A stretch of 64,000 bases of DNA, taken from the NCBI RefSeq assembly GCF_014199535.1, contig NZ_JACHNV010000002.1, forward strand, positions 1,054,001 through 1,118,000, given 5' to 3'. The DNA is from Hymenobacter latericoloratus (GTDB lineage: Bacteria > Bacteroidota > Bacteroidia > Cytophagales > Hymenobacteraceae). This document shows positions 8,525-18,633 of the stretch, in pieces. A program made the translations under genes and the position numbers. The notes beneath the pieces are model-generated. The model did no database searches and was not told the DNA's origin. It saw only the letters and a list, made by a program, of their open reading frames with translations. Position 1 is the stretch's first letter. Each line of letters starts with the position of its first letter.

Positions 8525-8536
8525 TGACAAAACTCA
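8525..8536. promoter_or_regulatory. Possible Crp/Fnr-family operator upstream of the cupin gene
   Basis: TGACAAAACTCA keeps the TGA-N6-TCA halves and the A-rich centre of the sites at 4139 and 6999. It lies 82 bases before the chosen cupin start (8443). Confidence 0.4.
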
Positions 8537-8574
8537 CCCCCGACCGGCCCGTCGGACCGGGGTAAGCCAGCTGG

Positions 8575-9626
<1,052 letters not shown>

Positions 9627-9630
<4 letters not shown>

Positions 9631-11219
9631 AGGGGAATGGTAACAGTGACGGTGGTGCCGACGCCCACCTCGCTTTCCAGGGCAATGGTGCCGCCCATCA
9701 GCTCCAGGTACTTGGCAATAATGTAGAGGCCCAGGCCGGTGCCGGGCACGTTGGCCACGTTGCGGGCCCGGAAAAACCGCTCAAACAAATGCTGCTGGTC
9801 TTCCGGGGAGATGCCCACGCCCTGGTCCCGCACCTGAATCAGCACCTGGTGGGGGCGGCACTCGGCGCGCACCCGCACCTCGGAGCCCTCGCCCGAGTAT
9901 TTCAGGGCGTTAGAAAGCAGGTTGACCAGAATTTTACGCAGCAGGGAAGGGTCCAGCCACACGGAGTTGGCACATTCCAGCTCGGGCACAATGGTTTGGC
10001 CGGCTTTGCGCAGGCCCTGCAGGTCGGCAATGGTTTCGTGGAGCAGGGCCGGCAAATCGAGCTGCACGGGCCGGGCCTCAATGCGGCCTTCCTCAATGCG
10101 GCCCACCGACAGAAACTCCTCCAGAATGTCGTTGAGGTGGTTCACGGAGGCCCGGATGCGCTGCAGGTGCTTCACGCGCTTGTCCTGCTGGTCGGCGCCG
10201 GGGTACTTTTCAATCAGGGCCGTGGAGGTCAGCACGGCCGTGAGCGGGGTCCGGAACTCGTGGGAAGCCATGCTCACGAAGCGCGACTTCAGCTCGCCCA
10301 ACTCCTGCTCGGCCCGCAGGGCCTGGCCGAGCTCCTCGGTGCGCTTTTCCAGCTGGGCCAGCGTGGTCAGCAGGGCGTGGGTGCGGTCGGTTACTTTCTG
10401 CTCCAGCTCGGCGTTGAGGCGCTCCACGCGCTGGCGCTGGGCAATCAGCTCGCGCTCGGCTTCTTTCTTGAAGGTGATGTCGATGACGTAGGAAACCACA
10501 AACAGCTCGTCTTCGAGGTGAAAGTAGCTCAGGCTGACTTCCACCGGAAACACCGAGCCGTCGCGGCGGCGGGCCTGCAGGTCGCGGTTGTGACCCATGG
10601 CCCGCACCTGGGGGTTGGCGTTGAAGGAGGCCCGCAGCTGCTCGTGGCGGTGGCTCACGGCTTCGGGCACCAGCACATCAATGCGCTGGCCCAGCAGCGT
10701 GCCGGTGGGGTAGTCGAACAGCTCCTGGGCTTTCTCGTTGGCCAGTACGATGTCGCCCTGCCGGTTGCACACAATAATGCCGATGGTGGCATGGGCAAAC
10801 ACGGCCTCGAAGCGGCCCACGCTCTGGCTCAGGCGGCGCTCGGTGGCCCGCAGGCGGTCGGTGTCGGTAATCCGAACCAGAAGATGGGGCCGGTCCTCCA
10901 GGCGGAGGCTGTGCAGCTCCAGGCTGGCCCAGAACGTGCCGCCATCCTGCCGCCGCAGCTCTACCTCCAGCTCCTGGTAGCCGCTTCTCAGCACTTTTTC
11001 GCGCAGCTGGTCCCACTCCGGGGGCATGAGCTGCCGGGAGCGGAGGCTACGGGCCGGATCGGCGTACAGGGCGGCGGCCGAGGGGTAGCCCAGCAGCTGG
11101 TAGCCAGCCGGATTTACCTGGGTAAACCAGCCCAGCTCCAGATCATAAACGCCAATAAAGTCTTTGGCCTGCGCGAAAAGAATATCAGTGAGCGAGCCGG
11201 GAGACAAGGATAGGGGCAT
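9627..11219 (-). CDS. PAS-domain sensor histidine kinase
   Basis: 530 residues from the ATG at 11219 (MPLSLSPGSLTDILFAQ); a start 18 bases upstream is possible. No membrane helix is evident, so it is probably a soluble sensor. Two PAS domains are visible (about 10-125; about 135-255, with 'FEAVFAHATIGIIVCNRQGDIV'), then a coiled coil, then HisKA with 'SHEFRTPLTAV' and a HATPase domain (VNLLSNALKYSG; DQGVGISPED; GTGLGLYIIAKYLELMGG). The partner is the Crp-type regulator downstream. Redox, oxygen or another small-molecule signal through the PAS domains is inference. Confidence 0.93.
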
Positions 11220-11276
11220 AGGCGAAAGACACCACAAAGAGAAGACAACGGGGCAACTTCCGCAAAGAACGGCAGA

Positions 11277-11311
11277 TGATCAATATCAGTTGGCGGGGCT
11301 GATGCCTGTCA
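11277..11311. promoter_or_regulatory. Two TGA-N6-TCA palindromes in the kinase / thioredoxin-like divergent region
   Basis: TGATCAATATCA (11277-11288) has symmetric TGAT/ATCA ends. TGATGCCTGTCA (11300-11311) follows 11 bases later. They lie 58 and 81 bases before the kinase start, and 80 and 57 bases before the divergent gene at 11369. This would allow autoregulation of the two-component system. Confidence 0.5.
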
Positions 11312-11368
11312 TGCCGCAGGCCGGGGCCGGCCGGTAGTTTTGGGCTAGGATCAATTACTCTGCTCGCC

Positions 11369-11716
11369 ATGTCCGGTCTTCTGCCTCTTTCCGCCACCGA
11401 CCCACCCATTGCGGCCATGCTGCTGGTGATGGTGCCGCCGCTTGCCCGCCGGGGTGGGGCCCCTGCTCAGTTCTTCTCGGCCGCCGACCAGGCTGCCCTG
11501 CAGCGGCAACTGGGCGCGGCCGTGCAGGTCCTCACCATCGACGAAGCCAACTACCCCGCCGTGGTGCGCAGCTTCGCCCCCCTGCAGCTGCCGGCCTACG
11601 TGCTGGTGCACGAGGGCCGGGAACTGTGGCGGCAGCAGGGCCTGCCCCACGCCGATGAGGTAGTGCCCCTGGTGCTGGCCAAGGTAGCCCCCGACTGGGT
11701 TAAGTCGGCTGGGTAA
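11369..11716 (+). CDS. Small thioredoxin-like protein without CXXC
   Basis: 115 residues. The pattern 'VQVLTIDEANYPAVVRSFAPLQLPAYVLVHEGRELWRQQGLP' resembles the central part of a thioredoxin fold, with a strand, a cis-Pro-like LPAYVLV and a strand-turn-strand 'GRELWRQQG', but there is no CXXC redox motif. It is followed after about 80 bases by a universal stress protein and likely shares its promoter. The function is unknown and the family call is tentative. Confidence 0.6.
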   Translation: MSGLLPLSATDPPIAAMLLVMVPPLARRGGAPAQFFSAADQAALQRQLGAAVQVLTIDEANYPAVVRSFAPLQLPAYVLVHEGRELWRQQGLPHADEVVPLVLAKVAPDWVKSAG

Positions 11717-11797
11717 GCCACTGTTCCCATCCGGCCCGTGGCCCCGGCCCGGGGCTGGCTTTTTCGCGTTTTCTTCTTCCATTGTTTAGCGCAGCTC

Positions 11798-12604
11798 ATG
11801 GCAACCTCCCTGCTTCTGCTCACTGATTTCTTTCAGGCCGCCGGTCGGGCCCTGGCTTACGCCACCAACCTGGCCGAGCCCCTGCAGGCGCGCCTGGTAC
11901 TGCTGCATGTGCGCCGCGACTCCGTGCTGGACCCCGAAATGTTCAGCGGGCAGCTTTCCAACCTCAGCCGCGAAGCCATTGCCCTGGCCTTGCAGAGCGT
12001 GACGCGGCAGCTGCGGGTGCCAGTGGTGGCCGAGGTAGGGCACGGGCGGGTGGCCTTCGCCGTGGCCGATGCCATCAGCCGCCATCAGCCGGCCCTGGTG
12101 GTGCTCGGGCGCCCCGACTACAGTGCCACCCCCGACGCGCTGGTGCAGACCACTTCCCTGGATATTCTGCGGGCCTCACCCTACCCCATGCTGGTGGTGC
12201 CCCATCACGTGGAAAGCAGCAGCCCGCCCCGGCGCCTGCTGCTGGCCCTCGACGGAGAGGCCTTCGACCTGGGGCAGCACGCCGGCCCGGTGGGCGAGCT
12301 GCTGGCGGCTCTGCAAGCCCAGATAACCGTGGTACACGTGCGTGATGCCGAAGGAGCCGCGCCCGGTCCGGAAGCCGCCCTGCTAGCCAGCCTGGGGCCC
12401 GATCTGCCGGTAACTGATATTCGGGTGGTGAGCGGGGTCGATCCGGCCGAGGGCATCCTGCGGGCCGCCCGCCCCGCCGAATACGATGCGGTGGTGCTGA
12501 TTGCCCGGCGGCGCAGCTTCCTGGGTAATCTGTTCCACCGCAGCGTCACGGCCCGGGTGCTGCTCCACAGCGAGGTTCCGGTGCTGGTGCTGCCTGCCCA
12601 ATAG
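11798..12604 (+). CDS. Universal stress protein with two UspA-like halves
   Basis: 268 residues from the ATG at 11798 (MATSLLLLTDFFQAA); an in-frame start at 11738 would add a non-family leader. The first half (about 1-135) and second half (about 145-268) each look like a Usp domain; the second ends 'RSFLGNLFHRSVTARVLLHSEVPVLVLPAQ', the usual Usp C-terminal strand. The nucleotide-binding GX2GX9G(S/T) motif is degenerate in both halves. Usp genes are often in oxygen-limitation regulons, which fits the neighbourhood. Confidence 0.85.
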   Translation: MATSLLLLTDFFQAAGRALAYATNLAEPLQARLVLLHVRRDSVLDPEMFSGQLSNLSREAIALALQSVTRQLRVPVVAEVGHGRVAFAVADAISRHQPALVVLGRPDYSATPDALVQTTSLDILRASPYPMLVVPHHVESSSPPRRLLLALDGEAFDLGQHAGPVGELLAALQAQITVVHVRDAEGAAPGPEAALLASLGPDLPVTDIRVVSGVDPAEGILRAARPAEYDAVVLIARRRSFLGNLFHRSVTARVLLHSEVPVLVLPAQ

Positions 12605-12660
12605 CCCGCGTACGAGCCACCAGCAAGTGACCCGCCCGGGCGGCGCAGTGGTGTTTTCGG

Positions 12661-14586
12661 CTAGCGCAGCAGCGTGATGGTGCCACTCTGGACCACGCGG
12701 TTGCCCAGCTGGTCGGTGGATTCGAAGCGCCACACGTAAGCGCCCGGCACCGGAGCCGCCGTACCGATGCGGCCGTCCCAGGTCTGGGTGCGGGAAGTAG
12801 CCTTGAACACCGGCTGCCCGTTGCGGTCAATGATGGTAAAGCGGAAGTTATCGAGGTAGCGGCCCTTCAACTCCAGCACATCATTCAGCCCGTCGCCGTT
12901 GGGGGTGAAAGCCGTGGGAACAAACACCTGCACCCGCCGGGCCACGGCCGCCACGTTGGAGTAGCTGATGAACGCGCCCGCAGTGGCCTCAATACGGTAG
13001 CGCACCACCTGCTGATCCGGGGGGGGCTGCAGATCGAGGTAGGTAAGGCCGCTGGCTACGGGCCGACTGCTGAGTACCGTATTCGTCGCTGACAAAACCA
13101 GCACCCGGTAACTTACCGGGGCCGTGGCATCGGGACCCCGCAGGGCGGTCCAGTTCAGCCGGATGGTGCTGGCGTCGGCGGCTTCGGGGCGGGCCTCCAG
13201 CACCACCGGACACACGGAGGCGCTTTCGTCCGAGCGGTTGCCGCAGGCATCCTGCTGGCGCACAGTGTAGCACAGCTCGGCGCCAAGGGTAGGGCTGATG
13301 AGGGAGTCGAGGAAGGAGCGGGCGGCCGTGGTAGCTAGTGGGCTGCCGTTGCGCAGGTAGGTGAGCGGCCCGGTGCCTGGCGCGGTAACCCGCAGCTCGA
13401 CCTGGTTGCGCAAAGTGAAGGAAGCCGTCAGGCGGGGGGCTACCGGGGCCGGACCCGCGGTGGCCGTTACCGCCACCTCGTTGGAAACCGAGGTGGCCGC
13501 GCCGGTTGCCAAACTCAGGCGGTAGCGGTAGGTAGTGCCGCAGGCTACGTCCGGGTCCTCGTAGCGGGTAGCCCCGGCCGGCAGCGGCAGCTGCACCGTG
13601 TTCGATCCGTCCGTCCGGGTCAGGGTGAACGTGCCGGTGCTGCCGGTGCTCCAGCTCAGCTGGTTGCGCCCGCTCAGGGAAGTGCCCGTGAGGCTGACGG
13701 AGCATACCGTAGCCGACGGGCTGCTGGCCACCGCGGGCTGGCAGGCATCCTGGAGCAGCAGGCGGTAGCAGCCCGGAAGCGTAGCGTTAGAAAGTGCAAA
13801 CGAAGCAGCCGTACCCGGCACGGTAGCCACCGTGCGGTAGCCGCCGGCGGCATCGGCTACCTGCAGGCGGTACTGGTACTCGGGCTGCAGCGGCCCAAAC
13901 TGAAACTGCGCCGTGCTACCCTCCACGCTCAGCCGGGTCAGGACGGGTTGCCGGGGCGCGGGCAGGGGCGTGAACGTGCGGGTGCTGACGCCGGCGCACA
14001 GGCTGGCAATGGCATAGCGCCCGGTAACAGTGACTGTACTGGCGCCATTGGTGGGGTAAATAACCGGGGCATTGCGCGGGGCGGGTACCGGCGGGCCAGC
14101 ACCCACCTGCACCACGTACTGATCGTAGTGGGTGTCCGTAACGGTTACTTCCACAAAGCCCGGGGCGCAGGCCGTCAGCGTAAAAGTAGGCTCCGGGGTG
14201 GTCTTTACTTCGAAATTCCGGGAGTAGATAATGCCCTGGCTGCCGCCCTGGGGGCCCTGGGTGTTTTGGGTGATAACCAGCACGCCCGCCACTGTGGGCG
14301 TAAAGGTGGTGGCGGTATCCGTGAAGCCGCTGCAGGTAATGGCCGCGCCGCGCTGGTAGTAAATCTGGGCTGGGTCGAGGTTTTTGCCACTACAGTCGCG
14401 CAGGCGCACGGGGCGGTTAGCGCACAGGTAAAACGGCAGCTCCTGGCCCGTGGCGGCGTCGTAGGCCTTGAAACAGGCGCCGGAGTTGGGGGTAGGAGCA
14501 CACTGCCCCTGGACCGGCACCTGCCAGCCCAGCAGCCCGGCGCTCAGTATCAGCAGAAAGACAAGTAGATGGTTCACCATGCCCAT
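12661..14586 (-). CDS. Secreted protein with gliding-motility (T9SS type B) C-terminal domain
   Basis: 641 residues. A signal peptide (about 1-28) precedes a Cys-containing head (about 29-60) and several fibronectin-like repeats with paired Cys. The CHU_C domain is at about 555-641: 'VFVPTAFTPNGDGLNDVLELKGRYLDNFRFTIIDRNGQPVF', then 'WDG' and 'PGAYVWRFE'. In this family the C-terminal domain directs export through the type IX system and attachment at the surface. A monocistronic unit; the role of the repeats (adhesion or binding) is unknown. Confidence 0.9.
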   Translation of the reverse strand: MGMVNHLLVFLLILSAGLLGWQVPVQGQCAPTPNSGACFKAYDAATGQELPFYLCANRPVRLRDCSGKNLDPAQIYYQRGAAITCSGFTDTATTFTPTVAGVLVITQNTQGPQGGSQGIIYSRNFEVKTTPEPTFTLTACAPGFVEVTVTDTHYDQYVVQVGAGPPVPAPRNAPVIYPTNGASTVTVTGRYAIASLCAGVSTRTFTPLPAPRQPVLTRLSVEGSTAQFQFGPLQPEYQYRLQVADAAGGYRTVATVPGTAASFALSNATLPGCYRLLLQDACQPAVASSPSATVCSVSLTGTSLSGRNQLSWSTGSTGTFTLTRTDGSNTVQLPLPAGATRYEDPDVACGTTYRYRLSLATGAATSVSNEVAVTATAGPAPVAPRLTASFTLRNQVELRVTAPGTGPLTYLRNGSPLATTAARSFLDSLISPTLGAELCYTVRQQDACGNRSDESASVCPVVLEARPEAADASTIRLNWTALRGPDATAPVSYRVLVLSATNTVLSSRPVASGLTYLDLQPPPDQQVVRYRIEATAGAFISYSNVAAVARRVQVFVPTAFTPNGDGLNDVLELKGRYLDNFRFTIIDRNGQPVFKATSRTQTWDGRIGTAAPVPGAYVWRFESTDQLGNRVVQSGTITLLR

Positions 14587-14723
14587 AACGAAGCAGCTGC
14601 GCGCTTGCGTACCCGCGCCGGGCTAAAGTAGCACGTTTCGCGTGGTGCGGGCGTTGCGGCTCGTAACTCTGGTAACCTGGGCGGGGGCGCCGTACGTCCT
14701 TGGCCTTCCGGCCTGCTGCCTGC

Positions 14724-16223
14724 TTACGCCCACCCGTAGTCCCGTACAAAAGCGGCGGCGGCGTGCAAATCGGGGTACAGCACCCGGTCCTGAGCCACGA
14801 AGGCCGTTTTTTCCCGGAAGGCGGCTACTACCTGCTCCAGCGCCGCGGAGGTGCGGGCGGGCCGGCGAAATTCCAGGGCCTGGGTGGCGTTGAGTAGCTC
14901 AATGCCTAAGAGCTGCTCCACGTTCTGGACCACGCGCAGGGCCTTGGTAGCGGCGTTGGCCCCCATGCTTACGTGGTCCTCCTGCCCGTTGCTGCTCACC
15001 AGGCTGTCCACGGAGGCGGGCGTGCACAGCTGCTTGTTCTGGCTGACAATGCCGGCGGCCGTGTACTGCGGAATCATCAGGCCCGAGTTCAGGCCCGGCT
15101 CGGCTACCAAAAAGGGCGGCAGGCCGCGCTGCCCGCTAATGAGCTGGGTGGTGCGCTGCTGTGAGATGCTACCCAGCTCGGCTGTGGCAATAGCCAGCAT
15201 GTCGAGGGCCAGGGCCAGGGGCTGACCGTGGAAGTTGCCCCCGCTCAGGATGACGTCGCCTTCGGGGAAGATGTTGGGGTTGTCGGTGACGGCGTTGCAC
15301 TCGGTTTCTACTACTCGCTCAACGTAGGCCAGCGCATCGCGGGAGGCGCCGTGCACCTGGGGCAAGCACCGGAAGGAGTAGGGGTCCTGCACGGCGGTTT
15401 TGGGCTGCTGCTGCAGTTCGCTACCCCCCAGCAGCTCCCGAACCCGCGCCGCCACGGTGAGCTGCCCGGCGTGCGGCCGCAGGCGGTGCAGGCGCTCATC
15501 AAACGGCTCGGGACGGCCATCAAACGCCTCCAACGACAAGGCCCCGATGACGTCGGCGGCGGCCAGCAGGCGGCGGGTGCGCAGCAGGGCGTGCACGGCG
15601 TAGGCCAGCATAAACTGGGTGCCGTTGAGCAGGGCCAGGCCTTCCTTGGCTTCCAGAGTCAGGGGCTGCCAGCTGAATAGGCTCATGGCATCGGCAGCGG
15701 CCAGGCGGTAGCCTTCATAGTTGACTTCGCCCAAGCCCAGCAGCGGCAGGCACAGATGAGCCAGCGGGGCCAGGTCGCCGCTGGCCCCCAGGGAGCCCTG
15801 CTGGTACACCACCGGCAGCATGCCCCGGTTATACAAGTCGAGCAGGCGCTGCACGGTGCTGACCTGCACCCCGCTGTGGCCGTAGCTCAGGCTCTGGGCC
15901 TTCAGCAGCAGCATCAGCCGCACCAGCTCGGCCGGCACTTCCTCCCCGGTTCCGCAGGCGTGCGACATGACCAGGTTCACCTGTAGCTGCTGGCGCTGCT
16001 CCGTCGGGATAACCTGGTTGCAGAGGGCGCCAAACCCGGTGTTGATGCCGTAAATGGCCTCGTCCGGAGTGCGCTCCAACCGCCCGTGCAGGTAGTGGTG
16101 GCAGTCTTCCACGCGCTGGCGGGCTTCGGGGCTGAGCACCACGCGGGCTTTGGAGCGCAGCAGCTCCTCCAGGCTGGTAAGGTCAAGAAAAGTAGAAGGT
16201 GTAAGGGCGAAATCCTGGGCCAT
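14724..16223 (-). CDS. hutH: Histidine ammonia-lyase
   Basis: 499 residues from the ATG at 16223 (MAQDFALTPSTFLDL); an upstream in-frame ATG at 16283 would add 20 unlikely residues. The self-forming MIO electrophile is recognised as Ala-Ser-Gly in 'GSLGASGDLAPLAHL'. Other family signatures are 'YGINTGFG' and 'QDPYSFRCLPQVHG'. It converts L-histidine to trans-urocanate and ammonia, the first step of histidine breakdown. The remaining hut genes are not nearby. It lies 340 bases downstream of hisS on the same strand, with repeat-rich DNA between. Confidence 0.95.
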   Translation of the reverse strand: MAQDFALTPSTFLDLTSLEELLRSKARVVLSPEARQRVEDCHHYLHGRLERTPDEAIYGINTGFGALCNQVIPTEQRQQLQVNLVMSHACGTGEEVPAELVRLMLLLKAQSLSYGHSGVQVSTVQRLLDLYNRGMLPVVYQQGSLGASGDLAPLAHLCLPLLGLGEVNYEGYRLAAADAMSLFSWQPLTLEAKEGLALLNGTQFMLAYAVHALLRTRRLLAAADVIGALSLEAFDGRPEPFDERLHRLRPHAGQLTVAARVRELLGGSELQQQPKTAVQDPYSFRCLPQVHGASRDALAYVERVVETECNAVTDNPNIFPEGDVILSGGNFHGQPLALALDMLAIATAELGSISQQRTTQLISGQRGLPPFLVAEPGLNSGLMIPQYTAAGIVSQNKQLCTPASVDSLVSSNGQEDHVSMGANAATKALRVVQNVEQLLGIELLNATQALEFRRPARTSAALEQVVAAFREKTAFVAQDRVLYPDLHAAAAFVRDYGWA

Positions 16224-16249
16224 GCGGGTCAGAAGGGGGTAGGGAAGAT

Positions 16250-16560
16250 ACCTGGCAGCAGACTTAGGCGGCAAATAACGCAAGTCTCCCGACTTGCGGC
16301 CACGTAGCGGCCAACTTGCGTCTGCGCCGTTTGGGCGGTTTTCGCTTTGTAGATTTTGCTAAGGTGCCGCCAGTACAAGAGGCTCATACTGGCGGCCTTT
16401 TGGCTTCAGAAGAGGGGTAGCAAACGGTGCAGGCGGCGCGGACGAGCCTCGCGCGAGCTGGCCGCCTGCGGCAGCCGCAAGTCGGGAGACTTGCCTTACT
16501 GGCTGGCGGCAGACGCCTGGCCGGCGGCCAGAAGTCTGCCGCCAGGGGCCTGCCACCCGA
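16250..16560. repeat. Cluster of REP-like hairpins between hisS and hutH
   Basis: This gap holds several inverted repeats: CGCAAGTC-TCCC-GACTTGCG near 16280-16299; a 10-bp arm pair at 16366-16375 and 16387-16396 followed by CTTTT; GCAAGTC-GGGA-GACTTGC near 16479-16496; and a 12-bp perfect pair CTGGCGGCAGAC / GTCTGCCGCCAG at 16503-16514 and 16534-16545. The last is repeated with the same 19-base loop at 40316-40358. No coding sequence is seen. Confidence 0.75.
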
Positions 16561-16566
16561 GCGGGG

Positions 16567-17964
16567 CTACTTCGCCAGTTCCGTCAGCACTTCTTCCAAA
16601 AACAACGCTTGTTCCGCGCCGGTGGCCAGGGTCTTGAGCTTGAACTGACCGGCCGCTCGTTCTTCCGAGCCTTGAATCAACACGTAAGGAATGCCCTTGG
16701 CATCGGCGTATTTGAACTGCTTGCCCAGCTTGCCGAACTCCGGGAACAGCTCACTTGGGATGCCGGCCGCGCGCAGCTGGCGCAGCACGGGCAGCACGGA
16801 GGCTTCGCTTTCGGCATCGAAGTTGGCCACCAGGCAGCGGGTGGTGGTGGCCACGGCTTCCGGGAACAGCTGCAGCTCCTCCAGGCAGTCGTACAGGCGG
16901 TCCACCCCGAAGGAAAAGCCTACCCCCGACACCCCCGGCAACCCGAAGGCGCCGGTGAGGTTATCGTAGCGGCCGCCGCCCGACACGCTGCCCATATTCA
17001 CGTTGTTGATCTTGATTTCGAAGATGCAACCCGTGTAGTAGCTCAGCCCGCGGGCCAGGGTCACGTCGAACTCCAGGTTCTGCCATTGCTCAAAACCGAA
17101 GCTGCGCAGGTACTCCAGCACCCGCGCCAGGTCCTGCAGGCCTTTGTAGCCGTCGGTGTTATCGGGCTCCACGCCGGCCGTGGCAAAAGCCGCCAGCAGG
17201 CGCTCCAGCTTCTCCTCGAAGTCGCCGCCTACCCCCAGCAGATCAAACAGCCGCTCAATGGCCGCTGCCGAGAAGCCGCGCTCCGCCAGCTCTTTCTCCA
17301 CGCCCTCGCGCCCAATCTTGTCGAGCTTATCAATGGCCGTGAACAGATCTACCTCGGTGCCTTCGCCGCCCAGGGCCTGGTAAAAGGCGCCCAGCACGCG
17401 GCGGTGGTTGATTTTAATGGTGTGCTCCGTCAGGCCCAGCGTGGTGAGTACCTCCGACATCATCAGCACAATTTCCGCCTCGCAGAGCAAAGAATCAGTC
17501 CCCACCACATCGGCGTCGCACTGGTAAAACTCGCGGTAGCGGCCACGCTGGGGCCGGTCGGCGCGCCACACCGGCTGAATCTGGTAGCGTTTGAAGGGGA
17601 AGGTGAGCGTGTTGCGGTTCATGACCACGTAGCGGGCGAAGGGCACCGTCAGGTCGTAGCGCAGGCCTTTCTCGGCTACTTTGGGCAGCAGGCGCTTGCT
17701 GCGGTTTTCCGCCGCCAGGTCCTCGGGCGTTACGTCCTTGGCAAAGTCGCCGGAGTTCAGCACTTTGAACAGCAGCTGGTCGCCTTCCTCGCCGTACTTG
17801 CCCGTCAGTACCGATAGGTTTTCGAGGGTAGGGGTTTCGAGCGGAGCGTAGCCGAACTTCTCGAACACGCGGCGAATAACGCCGAAAATGTAGGTACGGC
17901 GCGCTACTACGGCGGGGCCAAAGTCGCGGGTGCCGCGGGGGATGCTGGGTTTCTGAGCGCTCAT
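16567..17964 (-). CDS. hisS: Histidyl-tRNA synthetase
   Basis: 465 residues. Class II synthetase motifs are present: motif 1 region 'IPRGTRDFGP', motif 2 'RPQRGRYREFYQCDADVVG', and the HisRS signature 'LARGLSYYTGCIFEI' with 'SGGGRYDNLTGAFG'. The C-terminal anticodon-binding domain starts near 365 (RCLVANFDAE). It charges tRNA-His and is essential. A 22-bp perfect hairpin lies just upstream of its start codon, which may influence its expression. Confidence 0.97.
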   Translation of the reverse strand: MSAQKPSIPRGTRDFGPAVVARRTYIFGVIRRVFEKFGYAPLETPTLENLSVLTGKYGEEGDQLLFKVLNSGDFAKDVTPEDLAAENRSKRLLPKVAEKGLRYDLTVPFARYVVMNRNTLTFPFKRYQIQPVWRADRPQRGRYREFYQCDADVVGTDSLLCEAEIVLMMSEVLTTLGLTEHTIKINHRRVLGAFYQALGGEGTEVDLFTAIDKLDKIGREGVEKELAERGFSAAAIERLFDLLGVGGDFEEKLERLLAAFATAGVEPDNTDGYKGLQDLARVLEYLRSFGFEQWQNLEFDVTLARGLSYYTGCIFEIKINNVNMGSVSGGGRYDNLTGAFGLPGVSGVGFSFGVDRLYDCLEELQLFPEAVATTTRCLVANFDAESEASVLPVLRQLRAAGIPSELFPEFGKLGKQFKYADAKGIPYVLIQGSEERAAGQFKLKTLATGAEQALFLEEVLTELAK

Positions 17965-17981
17965 CAGGAAAATCGGGATGC

Positions 17982-18035
17982 GGAAATACGGCCGCGAAAT
18001 TCGGGGTTTACATCGAATTTCGCGGCCGTATTTCC
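17982..18035. repeat. 22-bp perfect inverted repeat upstream of hisS
   Basis: Arms 17982-18003 and 18014-18035 are perfectly complementary with a 10-base loop. The core includes CGGCCGCGAAATTCG. The inner edge is 17 bases from the hisS ATG (17964), and the outer edge 24 bases from the stop of the upstream STAS-like gene (18060). It may be a terminator for that gene or a leader structure controlling hisS. No T-run follows. Confidence 0.7.
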
Positions 18036-18059
18036 TGAAGCCTTCGGAAAGAGGGCGCG

Positions 18060-18473
18060 CTACTGCAGGTTATGGCTGCTACGCCTACCCTGTGCGTGGT
18101 CAAAGCCCGCGGTAAAATCTATTTCCTGCATGGCATCTAGCAGAGAAGGAACCAGCAGCGGCTGAGAAGCCGCGTCGAGGTAGAGGAAATGATGCTGGGC
18201 GTGCTGAGGAACGTGGCACAAAATCAGGCGCCGCTCCTGGGCGTGCAGCATGAAGGCATACGCCAGCAGTAACTCAATGGCCTCATCGGAAAGGGAATCC
18301 ACCAGGCTCAGGTCCACCAGAATAGCGCCTTTGTCGCTACGGCTGGCCCGGTGCAGGGCCCGGGTAAGTTTTACTTCGTCGGGAGAAGACGTATCAGGCG
18401 AAAGAATAAGCAGGAAACCGTTGGGTAACAGCTCGCGGTGGACATCCAGCATAGCCAAAACGCAGCATTGCAT
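18060..18473 (-). CDS. STAS-like domain protein
   Basis: 137 residues. The alternation of strands and helices, 'GAILVDLSLVDSLSDEAIELLLAYAFMLHAQERRLILCHVPQHAQHHFLYLD', resembles the STAS fold of anti-sigma-factor antagonists: Asp/Ser segment, then helix, then strand. The usual phosphorylatable Ser cannot be assigned with certainty. There is no partner kinase or phosphatase gene in view. The function is unknown and the fold call is moderate. Confidence 0.55.
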   Translation of the reverse strand: MQCCVLAMLDVHRELLPNGFLLILSPDTSSPDEVKLTRALHRASRSDKGAILVDLSLVDSLSDEAIELLLAYAFMLHAQERRLILCHVPQHAQHHFLYLDAASQPLLVPSLLDAMQEIDFTAGFDHAQGRRSSHNLQ

Positions 18474-18510
18474 AGTTAACGTATCCTCTATTAGCGCGAT
18501 AGAACGGTGG

Positions 18511-18546
18511 AAAGTTCTGCGAGAAAAGGGGAATAAATAGAACTTT
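18511..18546. promoter_or_regulatory. Inverted repeat in the promoter region of the STAS-like gene
   Basis: AAAGTTCT (18511-18518) and AGAACTTT (18539-18546) form an 8-bp perfect inverted repeat about 40-70 bases before the start, in a locally AT-rich stretch. It could be an operator or a hairpin; I see no other evidence for its role. Confidence 0.3.
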
Positions 18547-18633
18547 GTGACCGAAAAACCGCCTCTACTGCGTTTAATTTGGGTTAACTGCGGAGCGGAT
18601 TGTACTTAAGCTCAACCAGTGGCCGCGAAGGCC

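Noticed and set aside
9789..11213. Plus-strand open frame (474 residues) opposite the PAS kinase
   Set aside because: Antisense to HisKA/HATPase motifs and without its own signature.
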